Shown here: one piece after another, positions 1 through 8,887 of the stretch
Layout of the letters: every line of letters begins with the position of its first letter
Numbering within the stretch: the stretch's first letter is position 1
From: RGIG7378 sp964500525
Lineage (GTDB): Bacteria > Bacillota > Clostridia > RGIG7378
Reading direction: 5' to 3'
Length of the DNA: 25,125 bases
Assembly: GCA_964500525.1 (NCBI GenBank)
Contig: CAZCOE010000039.1
Coordinates: 1-25,125, forward strand
Program-made: the position numbers and the translations under genes
Notes under the pieces: generated by a model
Seen by the model: the letters and a program-made list of their open reading frames with translations, nothing else
Told to the model about the DNA's origin: nothing
Databases searched by the model: none

Positions 1-114
1 GCAATATAATATTTTATTGGCTACCTTTGCCAAAGTTTGTTTATATCCCGATTATATTTTTGCAAACTTTAACGGTCAATAGGCTGTTTTTGAATGCTGT
101 AACTGCAAACTATA

Positions 115-430
115 TAATCGATCACTGGAACGTGGAGGCCATAACTCTTCACTCATCACTGTTCACTATTCACTGAAATAATCGATCACTGGAACGTGGA
201 GACCATAACTCTTCACTCATCACTGTTCACTATTCACTGGTATAATCGATCACTGGAACATGGAGTCCGAAACTCTTCACTCATCACTGTTCACTATTCA
301 CTGGTATAATCGATCACTGGAACGTGGAGACCAGAACTCTTCACTCTTCACTGTTCACTATTCACTGGTATAATCGATCACTGGATCGTGGAGACCATAA
401 CTCTTCACTCTTCACTATTAACTATTCACT
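115..430. repeat. 64-bp tandem repeat, five copies
   Basis: Five head-to-tail copies with an exact 64-bp period start at 115, 179, 243, 307 and 371; the last is cut at about 60 bp. Each begins TAATCGATCACTGGA and ends in a run of TTCACT-like steps (CTCTTCACTCATCACTG, then TTCACTATTCACT). Copies differ at only a few positions. The whole unit is repeated, with no unique spacers. The final copy runs into the stop codon of the DUF4340 gene (stop at 426-428). On the minus strand the TTCACT part supplies stop codons in several frames. A diverged copy lies at 15829-15876. Positions 1-114 hold no gene that I can see. Confidence 0.95.
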
Positions 431-1817
431 TCGAATCGGAGCTCCGCTCCGCTTCGATAACAGCATCCACTCCCTTGAATCCAACCAAAATGCCGGTATA
501 TTCCTGATTCTCCAGCAGGTAGTATTGGTACACCTTGCCATCCTCGGGGCTGACCTTGGGAATAAAGCTGAACTCAGTTACTGTGCCATCCTTCTTCTCA
601 AAGGTGATGGTCAATGCCACCTGGCCCTCAGGGGTTACTCCAGTCTCAATATCATCGGGCTGCAACGCAGACAGCAGGCTTGAGTAGAACTGGGAAACCT
701 GGGTGCTGGTGACAGATACGCCGTTCAGCAGGGAGGATACGGTGTCGCCCTCGTAAGTCAGTTCCAGTACCTTGGACTCTCCGGCAAATGTGGCAGTTAC
801 TTTGGAATGATCATTGACGCTGTCTGAGTAGATAACGTAGGAAACCAGGTCAACTGCCTTGTTGTCCAGGAATTCCAGGTCGCTTTTGCTTAGTGTCACA
901 ACCTCTCCTGTCCCCTTGTCCATGGCATAAATGCAGGAGGATGAGGAATCATTGCCAAACCACACCGTTCTCTCGGTGCCGCTGTCGCAGGTGAAGCGGA
1001 TAACGTATTTGGGATTAACCAGTCCATACTGTTTCAAGGTCTCCTCATCCTGTCCTCCGCCGATATATTGCACGATCTGGCAGTCCTTCATGGATACGAA
1101 GATAACAGACAGGCTGGTAGCCTCAGTCTGAATGTTGATAGGCGCAGTCATGGTCCAGGTCAGGTCCTGGTTCTTGGATGTCTCGATAATAACCTCATTG
1201 TCTCTCTCGAAGTGGAGGAAGTTATAGTCCGTATCCGGGAAGTAATTCCTGTCGATAACCAGAGACAGAACATTCATCGCAAAATAGCTGCCCAGGGACA
1301 GGGGATCCGGCACATAGATGCTGGCTCCCAGGGTATATACAGCCTCGTCCCCCTCCTTCATAATGTAGAAGGTCTCCTTTGTGGGAGTCAATCCTCCGAT
1401 AAGGACAGTCTCCTCACTGTCCTCTGTGGTAACTGTAACCCTGATAGGGCTGTTCATCTCGTAGACGGCCTTGTCGGAAACCTTCTCCGCCACCATTTTG
1501 TCTGCCCTGATGTATGTGGCCAGCATAACATACGTCTCAATAATGCTCTTGTCTGTGGCATGGTCATGGGATGTCATAGTCCATCCGTTGTCCGTATCCT
1601 GAAACTCAAACAGGCCATAGGAGTTCTCCACAGACAGCTTCTTCATCTTGTTGACGTTTACATTGATCAGTTCCTTGGATGTGTCCGGCTCTGTGGTAAC
1701 CTCCGGGTTGCGGACGGAGTAGATATAGTCCACCAGGGCCTTGCCTCCAAACACTGCCCCTGCCAGCACTACGGCCACAGCCACAACGATAATGACAGTC
1801 TTGGTTCCTTTGCTCAT
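426..1817 (-). CDS. DUF4340 domain membrane-anchored protein of Gld-type ABC system
   Basis: 463 residues. A short basic N-terminus is followed by one hydrophobic segment (about residues 7-27), then a long polar extracytoplasmic region rich in beta-type sequence, as in DUF4340 proteins. This family usually sits last in clusters encoding GldA/GldF/GldG-like ABC transporters; its biochemical role is not established. The ATG overlaps the stop of the upstream gldG-like gene by one base (TAATG), so translation is probably coupled. An AGAGGAG ribosome binding site lies 11 bases upstream. The stop codon lies inside the last copy of the 64-bp repeat, so the C-terminal end may have been set by repeat insertion. 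The assignment rests on topology, composition and gene order. Confidence 0.8.
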   Translation of the reverse strand: MSKGTKTVIIVVAVAVVLAGAVFGGKALVDYIYSVRNPEVTTEPDTSKELINVNVNKMKKLSVENSYGLFEFQDTDNGWTMTSHDHATDKSIIETYVMLATYIRADKMVAEKVSDKAVYEMNSPIRVTVTTEDSEETVLIGGLTPTKETFYIMKEGDEAVYTLGASIYVPDPLSLGSYFAMNVLSLVIDRNYFPDTDYNFLHFERDNEVIIETSKNQDLTWTMTAPINIQTEATSLSVIFVSMKDCQIVQYIGGGQDEETLKQYGLVNPKYVIRFTCDSGTERTVWFGNDSSSSCIYAMDKGTGEVVTLSKSDLEFLDNKAVDLVSYVIYSDSVNDHSKVTATFAGESKVLELTYEGDTVSSLLNGVSVTSTQVSQFYSSLLSALQPDDIETGVTPEGQVALTITFEKKDGTVTEFSFIPKVSPEDGKVYQYYLLENQEYTGILVGFKGVDAVIEAERSSDSK

Positions 1818-3331
1818 TACTTATGTCTCCTCTTTAACCAAACAACTAGGCCAACCACGTTGACTGCAATGGGAACCACTATGATGCACACAAGACCGAT
1901 AAGCACCACGTCTGTGGTAGTTACATCCAGATTGTTGTCTGTGTGGATAATCTTTGCCTGAATGTAGATGGTGTTCTCAACGGGAATCATCCACTCCACA
2001 ACGCTCTTGAACACCACAGCACCTGCCATCCAGTTCACCATGTAGTTGGCGTAGATAGAGTCTGCGATAAATGTGCTGCTGCCAAACACAGCCACCTTGG
2101 AGCCGTTGGTGGAGGATACTGCTGTGCCCATCATCATGGAACCGATGCTGCCATCTGAGGTGTCATCCAATGCCTCCGAAGATGCGGAGCCGGATGTGGA
2201 CATGAGATTGTACTGGGTCAGAGACTGGTTGTAGTTGCTCAGATATCTGATGCTGCGGCCATAGCCAAGAATCAGCTGGTATTCGCTCATGTTGCTGGCG
2301 GTGAGTATTGCATCGTCCCGGTTAGGTGAAATCTTGAATACATAGTTGCTGCCTGCGCTGCTGACAACGTACTTGGATGCCTCGGCCACAATATCGTTGT
2401 TCATGGACACATTGTAGACTGCCAATACGCTCTGCAGGTTGTTGTATTTCTCTCCATCGTCCTCAGCCTCGCAGAACACAATCAGGTTGCCGTCATTGGA
2501 GCTCAGATAATCAGTCAGCTTGACCTTCTCATCTGTGGAAATGTCGGCCTTGGGGTTCATAACGATGATCGCTGCCGCATCCTCAGGCACCTGGTTCACA
2601 GACATCAGGTCCAGCATCTCCACTGCATAGTTGGAGTAGTCCAGCTGCTCCACCATGTAGGAGTAGTTTTCCTTGAAATTTGCCTCCTGGTGACCTGTAA
2701 GGCAGTAGATAGTAGGAGTGTTTTCAGACGCCACGTAGTTGATGGCTCCGCTGATGGCATTCTCAGCCTTCATGGAATAGTTGTATACGACTCCTGTAAC
2801 ATCCGCATCCTGGTAGAACAGGGCGTTGGCCTTGACTACCTTCTTCTTGGCAGAATAATAGGAGCCGTCATCGTCCTTGTCGTCGGAGTTGATAACGATA
2901 AAGTCTCCTACCTGCTTATCCAGAGTGCCTGCAGGATCCAGCTTGTTCATCAGCTCAGGGTTCTTGTCGGGATCCACATAGGTTACAGTGATATTCTTGT
3001 ATTTGGAAGTATAGTCCTCCAGCAGCTGCATTATCAGGTTGTAGTCCGGGCTGGGCGGGTTGTTCGTGTCAAACAGTCCGTAAATCTCAATGTTGGTGTC
3101 CTTGACCTGATCCAGGAATGCCTTGTTGTCATCGCTCAGGGAGTACAGGTCATTGGAGGTCATGTCGAACTTGATGTCCAGCAGGCCGATAAACACATTG
3201 AGAACCACGGCAATAGCCAACACAGCTGCAATTATTACAATAGAACCTGTGCCCTGGCGAAGGTTCCGCATACGGGCAGTTCTGCGGGCTGCCTTGGACA
3301 CGTTGGTGGTGTTGTCTTTAGATTTTTTCAT
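1817..3331 (-). CDS. GldG-like ABC transporter auxiliary protein
   Basis: 504 residues from the ATG at 3331. A GTG nine bases further upstream is part of the AAGGAGGTG ribosome binding site and is rejected as the start. The layout is a basic N-terminus, a transmembrane helix at about residues 29-51, the family-typical FDMTSNDLYSLSD segment at about 55-67, a large extracytoplasmic domain, and a C-terminal helix (about 473-495) followed by the basic tail LKRRHK. This matches the ABC_transp_aux / GldG family. Such proteins are thought to be the exported-domain partner of a GldA-GldF ABC transporter; the substrate is unknown outside gliding Bacteroidota. It lies 13 bases downstream of the permease gene and overlaps the DUF4340 gene by one base. 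Confidence 0.85.
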   Translation of the reverse strand: MKKSKDNTTNVSKAARRTARMRNLRQGTGSIVIIAAVLAIAVVLNVFIGLLDIKFDMTSNDLYSLSDDNKAFLDQVKDTNIEIYGLFDTNNPPSPDYNLIMQLLEDYTSKYKNITVTYVDPDKNPELMNKLDPAGTLDKQVGDFIVINSDDKDDDGSYYSAKKKVVKANALFYQDADVTGVVYNYSMKAENAISGAINYVASENTPTIYCLTGHQEANFKENYSYMVEQLDYSNYAVEMLDLMSVNQVPEDAAAIIVMNPKADISTDEKVKLTDYLSSNDGNLIVFCEAEDDGEKYNNLQSVLAVYNVSMNNDIVAEASKYVVSSAGSNYVFKISPNRDDAILTASNMSEYQLILGYGRSIRYLSNYNQSLTQYNLMSTSGSASSEALDDTSDGSIGSMMMGTAVSSTNGSKVAVFGSSTFIADSIYANYMVNWMAGAVVFKSVVEWMIPVENTIYIQAKIIHTDNNLDVTTTDVVLIGLVCIIVVPIAVNVVGLVVWLKRRHK

Positions 3332-3344
3332 AGCCGGCACCTCC

Positions 3345-4052
3345 TTAGTTGGACTTCCAGCGCCTGCGGTCAGTGCTCACAATGGTGATGAACAGGAACA
3401 CGGCGATAAAGGACAGATAGTAGAAAATGGAGGTCAGGCTGAGTACGCTGAGGCTAAAGGGCGAGAAGCGGGACAGCAGTGACAGCCAGGAAAGCACAGT
3501 GCCGAACCAGCCGCTGATAACCTCCACCAAAGCGTCAATAACGAACATAAACACAAAGAACACCAGGGTAATCAGGGCAGATACAATTTGATTCTCTGTA
3601 AGGGAGGAGGCAAACACGCCCACAGCGATATAGCTGGCTCCCAACAGGATGAATCCCACATAGCAGCTGATAATAGCCGATATGGAAGGAGTGCCGTAGA
3701 ACATGGTGATTATGGGGAAGATAGTGGAAAGTGCCACCATAATCAGGAATACACACAGGGCAGCCAGGTACTTGCCGATAACAACCTCCGCAGTGGTGGT
3801 GGGAGATGTAACCAGCAGAACCTCGGTGCCGTTCTTGCGGTCGTCAGACATGATTCTCATGGTGAGAATAGGCACGATGACGATCAGGGCAAAGGTCAGG
3901 TTGCTGAGAATGTTGACAAAGTCCCCATCTCCTATCAGCAGATTGCCGATGGTATACAGCAGGGCTGCCACAAAGAAGAAAACGCTGATGGCCACATATG
4001 CCAATGGGGATTGGAAATATGCGCGGAACTCCCGCTTAAAAACTGCCTTCAT
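3345..4052 (-). CDS. ABC-2 type permease, GldF-like
   Basis: 235 residues with about six hydrophobic segments. The N-terminus, with KREFRAYFQSPLAYV, is the classic amphipathic start of GldF/ABC-2 permeases. The PILTMR...DDRKNGTEVLL stretch (residues 61-80), followed by VTSP, is the conserved coupling region of this family. It would form the membrane pore for the ATPase encoded immediately upstream. Its ATG shares one base with the ATPase stop (TAATG), indicating translational coupling and fixed stoichiometry. The substrate cannot be read from the sequence. Confidence 0.88.
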   Translation of the reverse strand: MKAVFKREFRAYFQSPLAYVAISVFFFVAALLYTIGNLLIGDGDFVNILSNLTFALIVIVPILTMRIMSDDRKNGTEVLLVTSPTTTAEVVIGKYLAALCVFLIMVALSTIFPIITMFYGTPSISAIISCYVGFILLGASYIAVGVFASSLTENQIVSALITLVFFVFMFVIDALVEVISGWFGTVLSWLSLLSRFSPFSLSVLSLTSIFYYLSFIAVFLFITIVSTDRRRWKSN

Positions 4053-4996
4053 TACTTCGTACCTCCCTCTGTAGTCAACTCGTGGAATATCTCCTCCAAG
4101 GATTTGTCCTCAGACCTCATCTCAATAACCGGATATCCTGCCTTGCCCAAGGCTAGGGAAATGGACTTGCGCACGTCCACATTGGAATCGGTGACAATCT
4201 CGTAGATCTTGCCCTCGTCTCCCTTGTCATTGGAGACCTTGACGCTGCGCACCCCGGACAGGCCCCGGATACATGCCAGAACCTGGTTCTCCGGGCCAAT
4301 AACCGTAACGGACAGGGCTCCTGTGCCGGACATTTTAGCGGAAAGGTTCTCAGGAGTGTCGATGGCCACAATCTTGCCCTTGTTGATAATTACAACCCGG
4401 TTGCAGACTGCACTGACCTCCTGCATTATGTGGGTGCTGAGGATAATTGTGTGCTTCTGTCCCAGCTTTTTGATAATCTTGCGGATTTCCAGAATCTGGT
4501 TGGGGTCCAGGCCTACTGTAGGCTCGTCCAGAACCAACACCTCAGGATCTCCCAGCAATGCCTGGGCAAATCCAACGCGCTGCTTGTATCCCTTGGACAG
4601 GTTGCGGATCAGTCTGTCGGCATGGTCAGTAATCTTGAGCATATTCATGGCCATATCCACCTGTCCCTGTCGCTGATTCTTGGGAATCTTCTTAAGCTCA
4701 GCTGCAAATAACAGGTATTCTTTCACGGTCATGTCCATATAGAGAGGCGGAATCTCGGGGAGATAGCCTATCATCTTCTTGACAGCCTGGGGCTCCTCCA
4801 TGATTTCGTGGCCGTTAACCCGGATCTCTCCGCTGGTATATGGAATAAATCCTGTGAGAATGTTCATGGTGGTGGACTTGCCGGCGCCGTTGGGGCCCAG
4901 GAATCCCAGTACCTCTCCGTCCTCTACGGTAAAGCTGATATCGTTGACTGCATGAATATCGCCGTATTGTTTGATAAGGTGTGATATTTCTATCAT
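4052..4996 (-). CDS. ABC transporter ATP-binding protein, GldA-like
   Basis: 314 residues. Walker A GPNGAGKST is at 34-42. The Q-loop region reads GYLPE (78-81), with Glu in place of Gln as is common in this subfamily. The signature is LSKGYKQRVG (133-142), Walker B is VLVLDEPT (154-160), and the switch His is at 189. A C-terminal extension of about 90 residues follows, as in the CcmA/GldA/NatA group. It would energise the downstream permease. It is the first gene of a four-gene operon. A GGGAGG ribosome binding site precedes the ATG and a candidate promoter lies 50-75 bases upstream. Confidence 0.93.
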   Translation of the reverse strand: MIEISHLIKQYGDIHAVNDISFTVEDGEVLGFLGPNGAGKSTTMNILTGFIPYTSGEIRVNGHEIMEEPQAVKKMIGYLPEIPPLYMDMTVKEYLLFAAELKKIPKNQRQGQVDMAMNMLKITDHADRLIRNLSKGYKQRVGFAQALLGDPEVLVLDEPTVGLDPNQILEIRKIIKKLGQKHTIILSTHIMQEVSAVCNRVVIINKGKIVAIDTPENLSAKMSGTGALSVTVIGPENQVLACIRGLSGVRSVKVSNDKGDEGKIYEIVTDSNVDVRKSISLALGKAGYPVIEMRSEDKSLEEIFHELTTEGGTK

Positions 4997-5042
4997 GTTT
5001 CCTCCCTATGTTCCGGGACAAATGTCCCCGGGTGTCTCTATA

Positions 5043-5071
5043 TATTTATATGGGCAATGGCGTCATGTCAA
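5043..5071 (-). promoter_or_regulatory. Candidate promoter of the Gld-type ABC operon
   Basis: On the minus strand a perfect TTGACA (plus 5066-5071) lies upstream of an AT-rich block. TATAAA follows at 15 bp, and a weaker TAAATA (plus 5043-5048) at the ideal 17 bp. This is a plausible sigma-A promoter for the gene starting at 4996. The -10 box is ambiguous. Confidence 0.5.
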
Positions 5072-5145
5072 TGTGCCATGTCCACGGAGACATCTAAACA
5101 CAGTAATTTTACGGCCTGGGCACTGTTTTGTAAAGACGCAGTCCC

Positions 5146-5172
5146 CCTGCCCCCTAGGGACTCAGGGGCAGG
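5146..5172 (-). other. GC-rich inverted repeat over the comF stop codon
   Basis: CCTGCCCC (5146-5153) and GGGGCAGG (5165-5172) can form an 8-bp stem with an 11-base loop that contains the comF stop codon (5154-5156). No convincing T-run follows on the minus strand, so it may be an RNA stability hairpin rather than a terminator. Confidence 0.35.
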
Positions 5173-5840
5173 TTGCCGGCCGCGGCGGCGTAGTACACTG
5201 CCTTAGCACCCTGTCGCAGCAGTGCATGTGCCGCCGCCTCCATGGTTGCGCCGGTGGTAATAACGTCGTCCACCAGCACAACCACCTTGCCTGCGGCCCG
5301 GGGCGATGCTGCAAAAACCGCCGCCATTTCCATGCGTTCCCGGCGGTTTCGCAGATGCTGGGCCGGCGTATTGGCCCCTCGCAGCAGCAGGTCCGGGGCC
5401 AATGCTATGCCTGTGGCCGCGGAGACCTGAGCAGCTATAGTCTCCGCCTGGTTGTAGCCCCTGCGACGGTAGCGGTCCCGGTGCAGTGGGATTGGGACCA
5501 GCACCGCAGGGGCGCCCCCGCTGGCGGTGGGGGCCAGGCTGCTGCGGAGCAGCATCTGCGCCAGCAGCGCCCCGTGGATGGAGGCGGTGTCCCGCCGGCC
5601 GTGGAACTTGATGTCGGCTATCAGGGCCGGCACCATGTCCCGGTAGTAGAGGGGACAGAAAACGCCGCTGCAGTATCTGAAACCGTCGTTTCTTGACGCT
5701 CCCCAAATAAAAAATCCCCTCCTGAAGGGAAGGGACTTGTAACAGCTGTTGCATATGTGTACCGAGGGGTTCTCGGTTATGGCTCCGCAGATGGCGCACA
5801 CCGTAGGGAACAGGCTTTGCAATATGTTTGAAATCTTCAT
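5154..5840 (-). CDS. comF: ComF family phosphoribosyltransferase-like protein
   Basis: 228 residues. Four cysteines in the pattern CxxC...CxxC (residues 15, 18, 30, 33) form the N-terminal zinc site of ComF. A VPIPLH...RRRGYNQAE block (115-133) and the phosphoribosyl-pyrophosphate loop VLVDDVITTGAT (188-199) give the type I PRTase fold. ComF is a cytoplasmic competence factor linked to single-stranded DNA handling during transformation; homologues also occur in bacteria that are not known to be competent. The ATG overlaps the stop of the methyltransferase gene (TGATG), so it is the last gene of the HAD-GT2-methyltransferase-comF operon. No other competence genes lie in the window. Confidence 0.9.
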   Translation of the reverse strand: MKISNILQSLFPTVCAICGAITENPSVHICNSCYKSLPFRRGFFIWGASRNDGFRYCSGVFCPLYYRDMVPALIADIKFHGRRDTASIHGALLAQMLLRSSLAPTASGGAPAVLVPIPLHRDRYRRRGYNQAETIAAQVSAATGIALAPDLLLRGANTPAQHLRNRRERMEMAAVFAASPRAAGKVVVLVDDVITTGATMEAAAHALLRQGAKAVYYAAAAGNLPLSP

Positions 5841-7021
5841 CAGCGCAATACCCTCTCCAACCAGGGATGCACCTGCATTTCAGCCACCAGAGTATCGTAC
5901 TCCCGGCGCTTGTGGGCTGAGGCAGGTTCTCCTGTATATATTGCCTTGATCATGAGATTCTTGGGGGTATGTTCCATGTCTACAAACTCGATAATGTCCA
6001 CCTTGTAGCCACAGAGCTCCAGGATTCTGGCCCGCAGGGCGTCTGTCAGCAGGGATGCAAACCGCTCCTTCAGCAGGCCATAGCGCAGCAATGGGGCCAG
6101 TGTCTCGTTGGAAACCTGACCGTTCAGCTCGTGCTGACAGCAGGGCACGGACAGGATAACAGGTACCTTGCCCAGTATGGCCTTTTCCAGGGCAGCGTCG
6201 GTGGCTGTGTCGCAGGCGTGGAGAGTTACTACCATATCTGTGCCGGAATAGCCCTCCTGGTACTCCTCTATGCTGCCTGTCCGGAAGTTCAGTCGGGCGT
6301 ATCCGCAATTCTCTGCCAGCCTGTTGCAGTCCTCTATAACCTGTTCCTTAAGGTCCAGGCCTGTCATGTTCACACTGCGCTCCTTAATCTGAGTAAAATA
6401 GTGGTACATGGCAAAGGTGAGATAGGACTTGCCGCAGCCAAAATCCACTATGCGCAGCACATCCCTGTTGGGCAGGGAGTAGTATATGTCATCTACAATT
6501 TCCAGGAACCTGTTTATCTGGACGAACTTCCTGCGCATGGGCAGCAATACTCTGCCGTCTGCATCCATTACTCCCAGCTGTTCCAGGAAATCCAGAGGCT
6601 GACCCTCCGGTAGTATGTAGTTCTTGGTCCTGTTGTGGGTCTCCGGCTCCCGGGGCGCCTTGGGGGCAGACTTGGTTCCGTGGCTGATAATCTTAACCGA
6701 GGACCTGTCCGGGTTTGCCATAACCTGATACATGGCATGGGGAGTCTTGAGATTCAGTGTGGAGAACATGCACCTGTCCAGCAGAGCATCCAGCTGTTCT
6801 GCAAACACAGTAAATACCTGGGGCACGTTGATATGCTGCACCTGTTTGGCCAGGCGAACCTCCATCTGCCAGCAGAGTCGATCCTTAAGGAGAATACGGC
6901 GGCCGGTTATTTTGGTTATACCTGTGTTTACCTTCTTGCTGGGGGAGACAACCAGCCCTGTAAGGCTGTCCTCTGCCATGAGCTTCCGGAGCAATTCCAG
7001 GAGGATTGGATCTGTGGTCAT
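5840..7021 (-). CDS. Class I SAM-dependent methyltransferase (Methyltransf_32-like)
   Basis: 393 residues. The N-terminal half (about 1-165) has no motif I recognise. The C-terminal half has a Rossmann-type methyltransferase core: motif I VDFGCGKSYL (192-201), LDLKEQ in the acidic-loop position (222-227), LHACDTATDAA (267-277) and SVPCCQHEL (291-299). The CDTATD and PCCQHEL motifs are typical of the Methyltransf_32 group, which includes relatives of eukaryotic GSTCD/METTL25-type proteins. The substrate is unknown; an RNA or small-molecule acceptor is possible. Its ATG overlaps the glycosyltransferase stop by four bases (ATGA) and its stop overlaps the comF ATG, so expression of all three is coupled. 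Confidence 0.82.
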   Translation of the reverse strand: MTTDPILLELLRKLMAEDSLTGLVVSPSKKVNTGITKITGRRILLKDRLCWQMEVRLAKQVQHINVPQVFTVFAEQLDALLDRCMFSTLNLKTPHAMYQVMANPDRSSVKIISHGTKSAPKAPREPETHNRTKNYILPEGQPLDFLEQLGVMDADGRVLLPMRRKFVQINRFLEIVDDIYYSLPNRDVLRIVDFGCGKSYLTFAMYHYFTQIKERSVNMTGLDLKEQVIEDCNRLAENCGYARLNFRTGSIEEYQEGYSGTDMVVTLHACDTATDAALEKAILGKVPVILSVPCCQHELNGQVSNETLAPLLRYGLLKERFASLLTDALRARILELCGYKVDIIEFVDMEHTPKNLMIKAIYTGEPASAHKRREYDTLVAEMQVHPWLERVLR

Positions 7022-8094
7022 TTGGCTGCCTTTCTGAAGATGATCCTCTTCTGCACAATGTAGTTAATGGCAAACAGTACCAGGTCTACCAGGGCCTTGA
7101 TAACTACGGTATTAAAAGGCACAAATTTGTCCAGGAATGCAACTGTCAGGGCCGATATCAGCATAACTGCGGCTGCCAACAGCACGTATTCTCCAAATGT
7201 GGATGCTACCTTGCCCTTGTGGCGGAATACCAGCTTTTTGTTCATGGTGTAGTTGTATATGGATGAGACTACCCTGGCCAGAATCGTGGGAAGCAATACC
7301 TTGGTGGAGAGCAGAGCCGCTATTCCCTCAGGCAGGGCCACATTCAATGCGGGAATCCCGGAGAGGATTGCAAACAACACCATGTCCAGAATAAATGAGG
7401 ACAGGGAGACTCCTATATATTTGAGAGGATTTTTATATATAAGGTATGAGTCCCTGAGAACGTGGAAGTGGGAGGACTTGTTGCCATCCAGATATACGGT
7501 CTCAATGGGAATCTCTCTGATATTTATATTGTACTCGCAGCAGTCGGAGAGCACGTTCATCTCGTATTCGTACCGATCTCCCTCAGACCGGGACAGCAGC
7601 TCCAGTGCAGATGCGGGAATGGCCCGGAGGCCTGTCTGAGTGTCGTATACCTTGGCTCCGGACATGAGATAAAACGCCACTCTGGAAAAGCCATTGCCAA
7701 AGCGGCTCTTAAAGGGCACATTGCCTGTAAACCTGCGGCCTCCAAGTACCAGGTCCTCCGGATATTGTCTGCTGGTCTCGATTACCCGGCAAATATCCTG
7801 GGGCGTATGTTGGCCGTCGCAATCCGCAGTGACTATCCTATGGAAGTCACCATTCATATCCCCTACGCGAGCCATGCCGTACTTGAGTGCGTATCCCTTG
7901 CCTCGGTTATTCTCATACCCTATGGTATAGCATCCCTTGGCTGCTGCACCCTCAAAAATATGCTTGAACTCTGCTCCGCTGCCGTCGTCCACCACCATAA
8001 TGTGCATAATGCCTGCATCGTGCAGGTGGTCAATGAGCTGCAGCAGTTTCTCGTCAGGCTTATAGCATGGAATCAGAATTAATGTATTGTTCAC
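7018..8094 (-). CDS. Family 2 glycosyltransferase with C-terminal GtrA-like membrane domain
   Basis: 358 residues starting at a GTG (7 bases after CGGAG). The GT-A domain shows IPCYKP (8-13), VVDDGSG (34-40) and the metal-binding DCDGQH (91-96), as in DPM1-like polyprenyl-phosphate sugar transferases. From about residue 225 on there are four hydrophobic helices ending in a basic KRIIFRK tail, matching the GtrA-like domain that moves or anchors lipid-linked sugars. The fused layout suggests the protein makes and handles a polyprenyl-phosphate sugar for cell-surface glycosylation (inference). It is the second gene of the operon, 25 bases after the HAD gene and overlapping the methyltransferase by four bases. 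Confidence 0.88.
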   Translation of the reverse strand: MNNTLILIPCYKPDEKLLQLIDHLHDAGIMHIMVVDDGSGAEFKHIFEGAAAKGCYTIGYENNRGKGYALKYGMARVGDMNGDFHRIVTADCDGQHTPQDICRVIETSRQYPEDLVLGGRRFTGNVPFKSRFGNGFSRVAFYLMSGAKVYDTQTGLRAIPASALELLSRSEGDRYEYEMNVLSDCCEYNINIREIPIETVYLDGNKSSHFHVLRDSYLIYKNPLKYIGVSLSSFILDMVLFAILSGIPALNVALPEGIAALLSTKVLLPTILARVVSSIYNYTMNKKLVFRHKGKVASTFGEYVLLAAAVMLISALTVAFLDKFVPFNTVVIKALVDLVLFAINYIVQKRIIFRKAAK

Positions 8095-8119
8095 CTTGTT
8101 ACTCCGTATTTCTTAATCT

Positions 8120-8803
8120 CTAAAGTATGCCGTACAACTCCTCCAGGCTGTGAATCTCGTATTCAATGGGAAAGGACGCATTGTGCGGCTTGCCGGTTCT
8201 GTTGTACAGGCACTTGGGCAGGCCGGCGTTGTAGGCTCCCAACATGTCGGATGATAGGGAATCTCCAATAACCAGGCATTCTCCGGGCTCCGCTGCCAAT
8301 TGCTCCAATACCATTTTGAAAAACGCAGCCGCCGGCTTCTGCACACCCATCTCGTCGGAGATGAACAGGTGCTCTATGTAGGGCTGCAGTCCGGATCCAT
8401 TGAACCTGGTATGCTGGACATAGGCAATGCCGTTGGTGACGATGCTGCAATGGTATTTGCGGGACAGGTTGGCCAGAACCTCCCTGGCTCCAGGCAGCAA
8501 ATAGCATCCCTGGGCCAAATTATGCTGGTACTTGTCTGCCATCTCCTCTGGAGTAGTGCCTTGGATGTGGAACATGTCAATTAAATGTCTAAATCTGTCG
8601 GTTTTGAGGGCTGCCTTGGTAATCTCCCCTCTCTCCAGAGCCTTCCACAGGCTGTCATTGTAGACGTGGTATTCCTGGATAATCTCCGGATTGACAGGGC
8701 CATTGACCTGTCTGAGAGTCTCGGATAAACCATGGCGCTCAGCCTTCTTGAAATCAAACAATGTCTCATCTGCGTCAAACAGCAAATATTTGAAACTGCT
8801 CAT
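8120..8803 (-). CDS. HAD-IA family phosphatase, YjjG-like
   Basis: 227 residues with all four HAD motifs: DADETLFDF with nucleophile Asp10 and Asp12, TNG (123-125), Lys156 in the QKP motif, and GDSLSSD (Asp181 and Asp186). The alpha-helical cap between residues 16 and about 100, and the DADETLFDF form, are typical of YjjG-type nucleotidases, which remove phosphate from non-canonical pyrimidine nucleotides in E. coli. Substrate specificity here is not shown by the sequence. It is the first gene of the minus-strand operon running to comF, with a GGAG ribosome binding site 10 bases before the ATG, and is divergent from the lipoprotein gene at 8937. Confidence 0.85.
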   Translation of the reverse strand: MSSFKYLLFDADETLFDFKKAERHGLSETLRQVNGPVNPEIIQEYHVYNDSLWKALERGEITKAALKTDRFRHLIDMFHIQGTTPEEMADKYQHNLAQGCYLLPGAREVLANLSRKYHCSIVTNGIAYVQHTRFNGSGLQPYIEHLFISDEMGVQKPAAAFFKMVLEQLAAEPGECLVIGDSLSSDMLGAYNAGLPKCLYNRTGKPHNASFPIEYEIHSLEELYGIL

Positions 8804-8887
8804 AGAATCTGTTCTCCGTATCGATGGCGTTGTCTATATAATAGCACATTTGCACCTGCCATGATACAGCGGACCCTTAATTCACAC

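Noticed and set aside
115..430. CRISPR array or coding repeat
   Set aside because: All 64 bases of each unit are repeated, so there are no spacers. Plus-strand frames through it have no ribosome binding site or recognisable protein.
1068..1961. 297-codon plus-strand reading frame opposite the DUF4340 and gldG-like genes
   Set aside because: Shadow of the real minus-strand genes, with no family motif; similar long shadow frames lie opposite rlmD, radA and the GH36-like gene.
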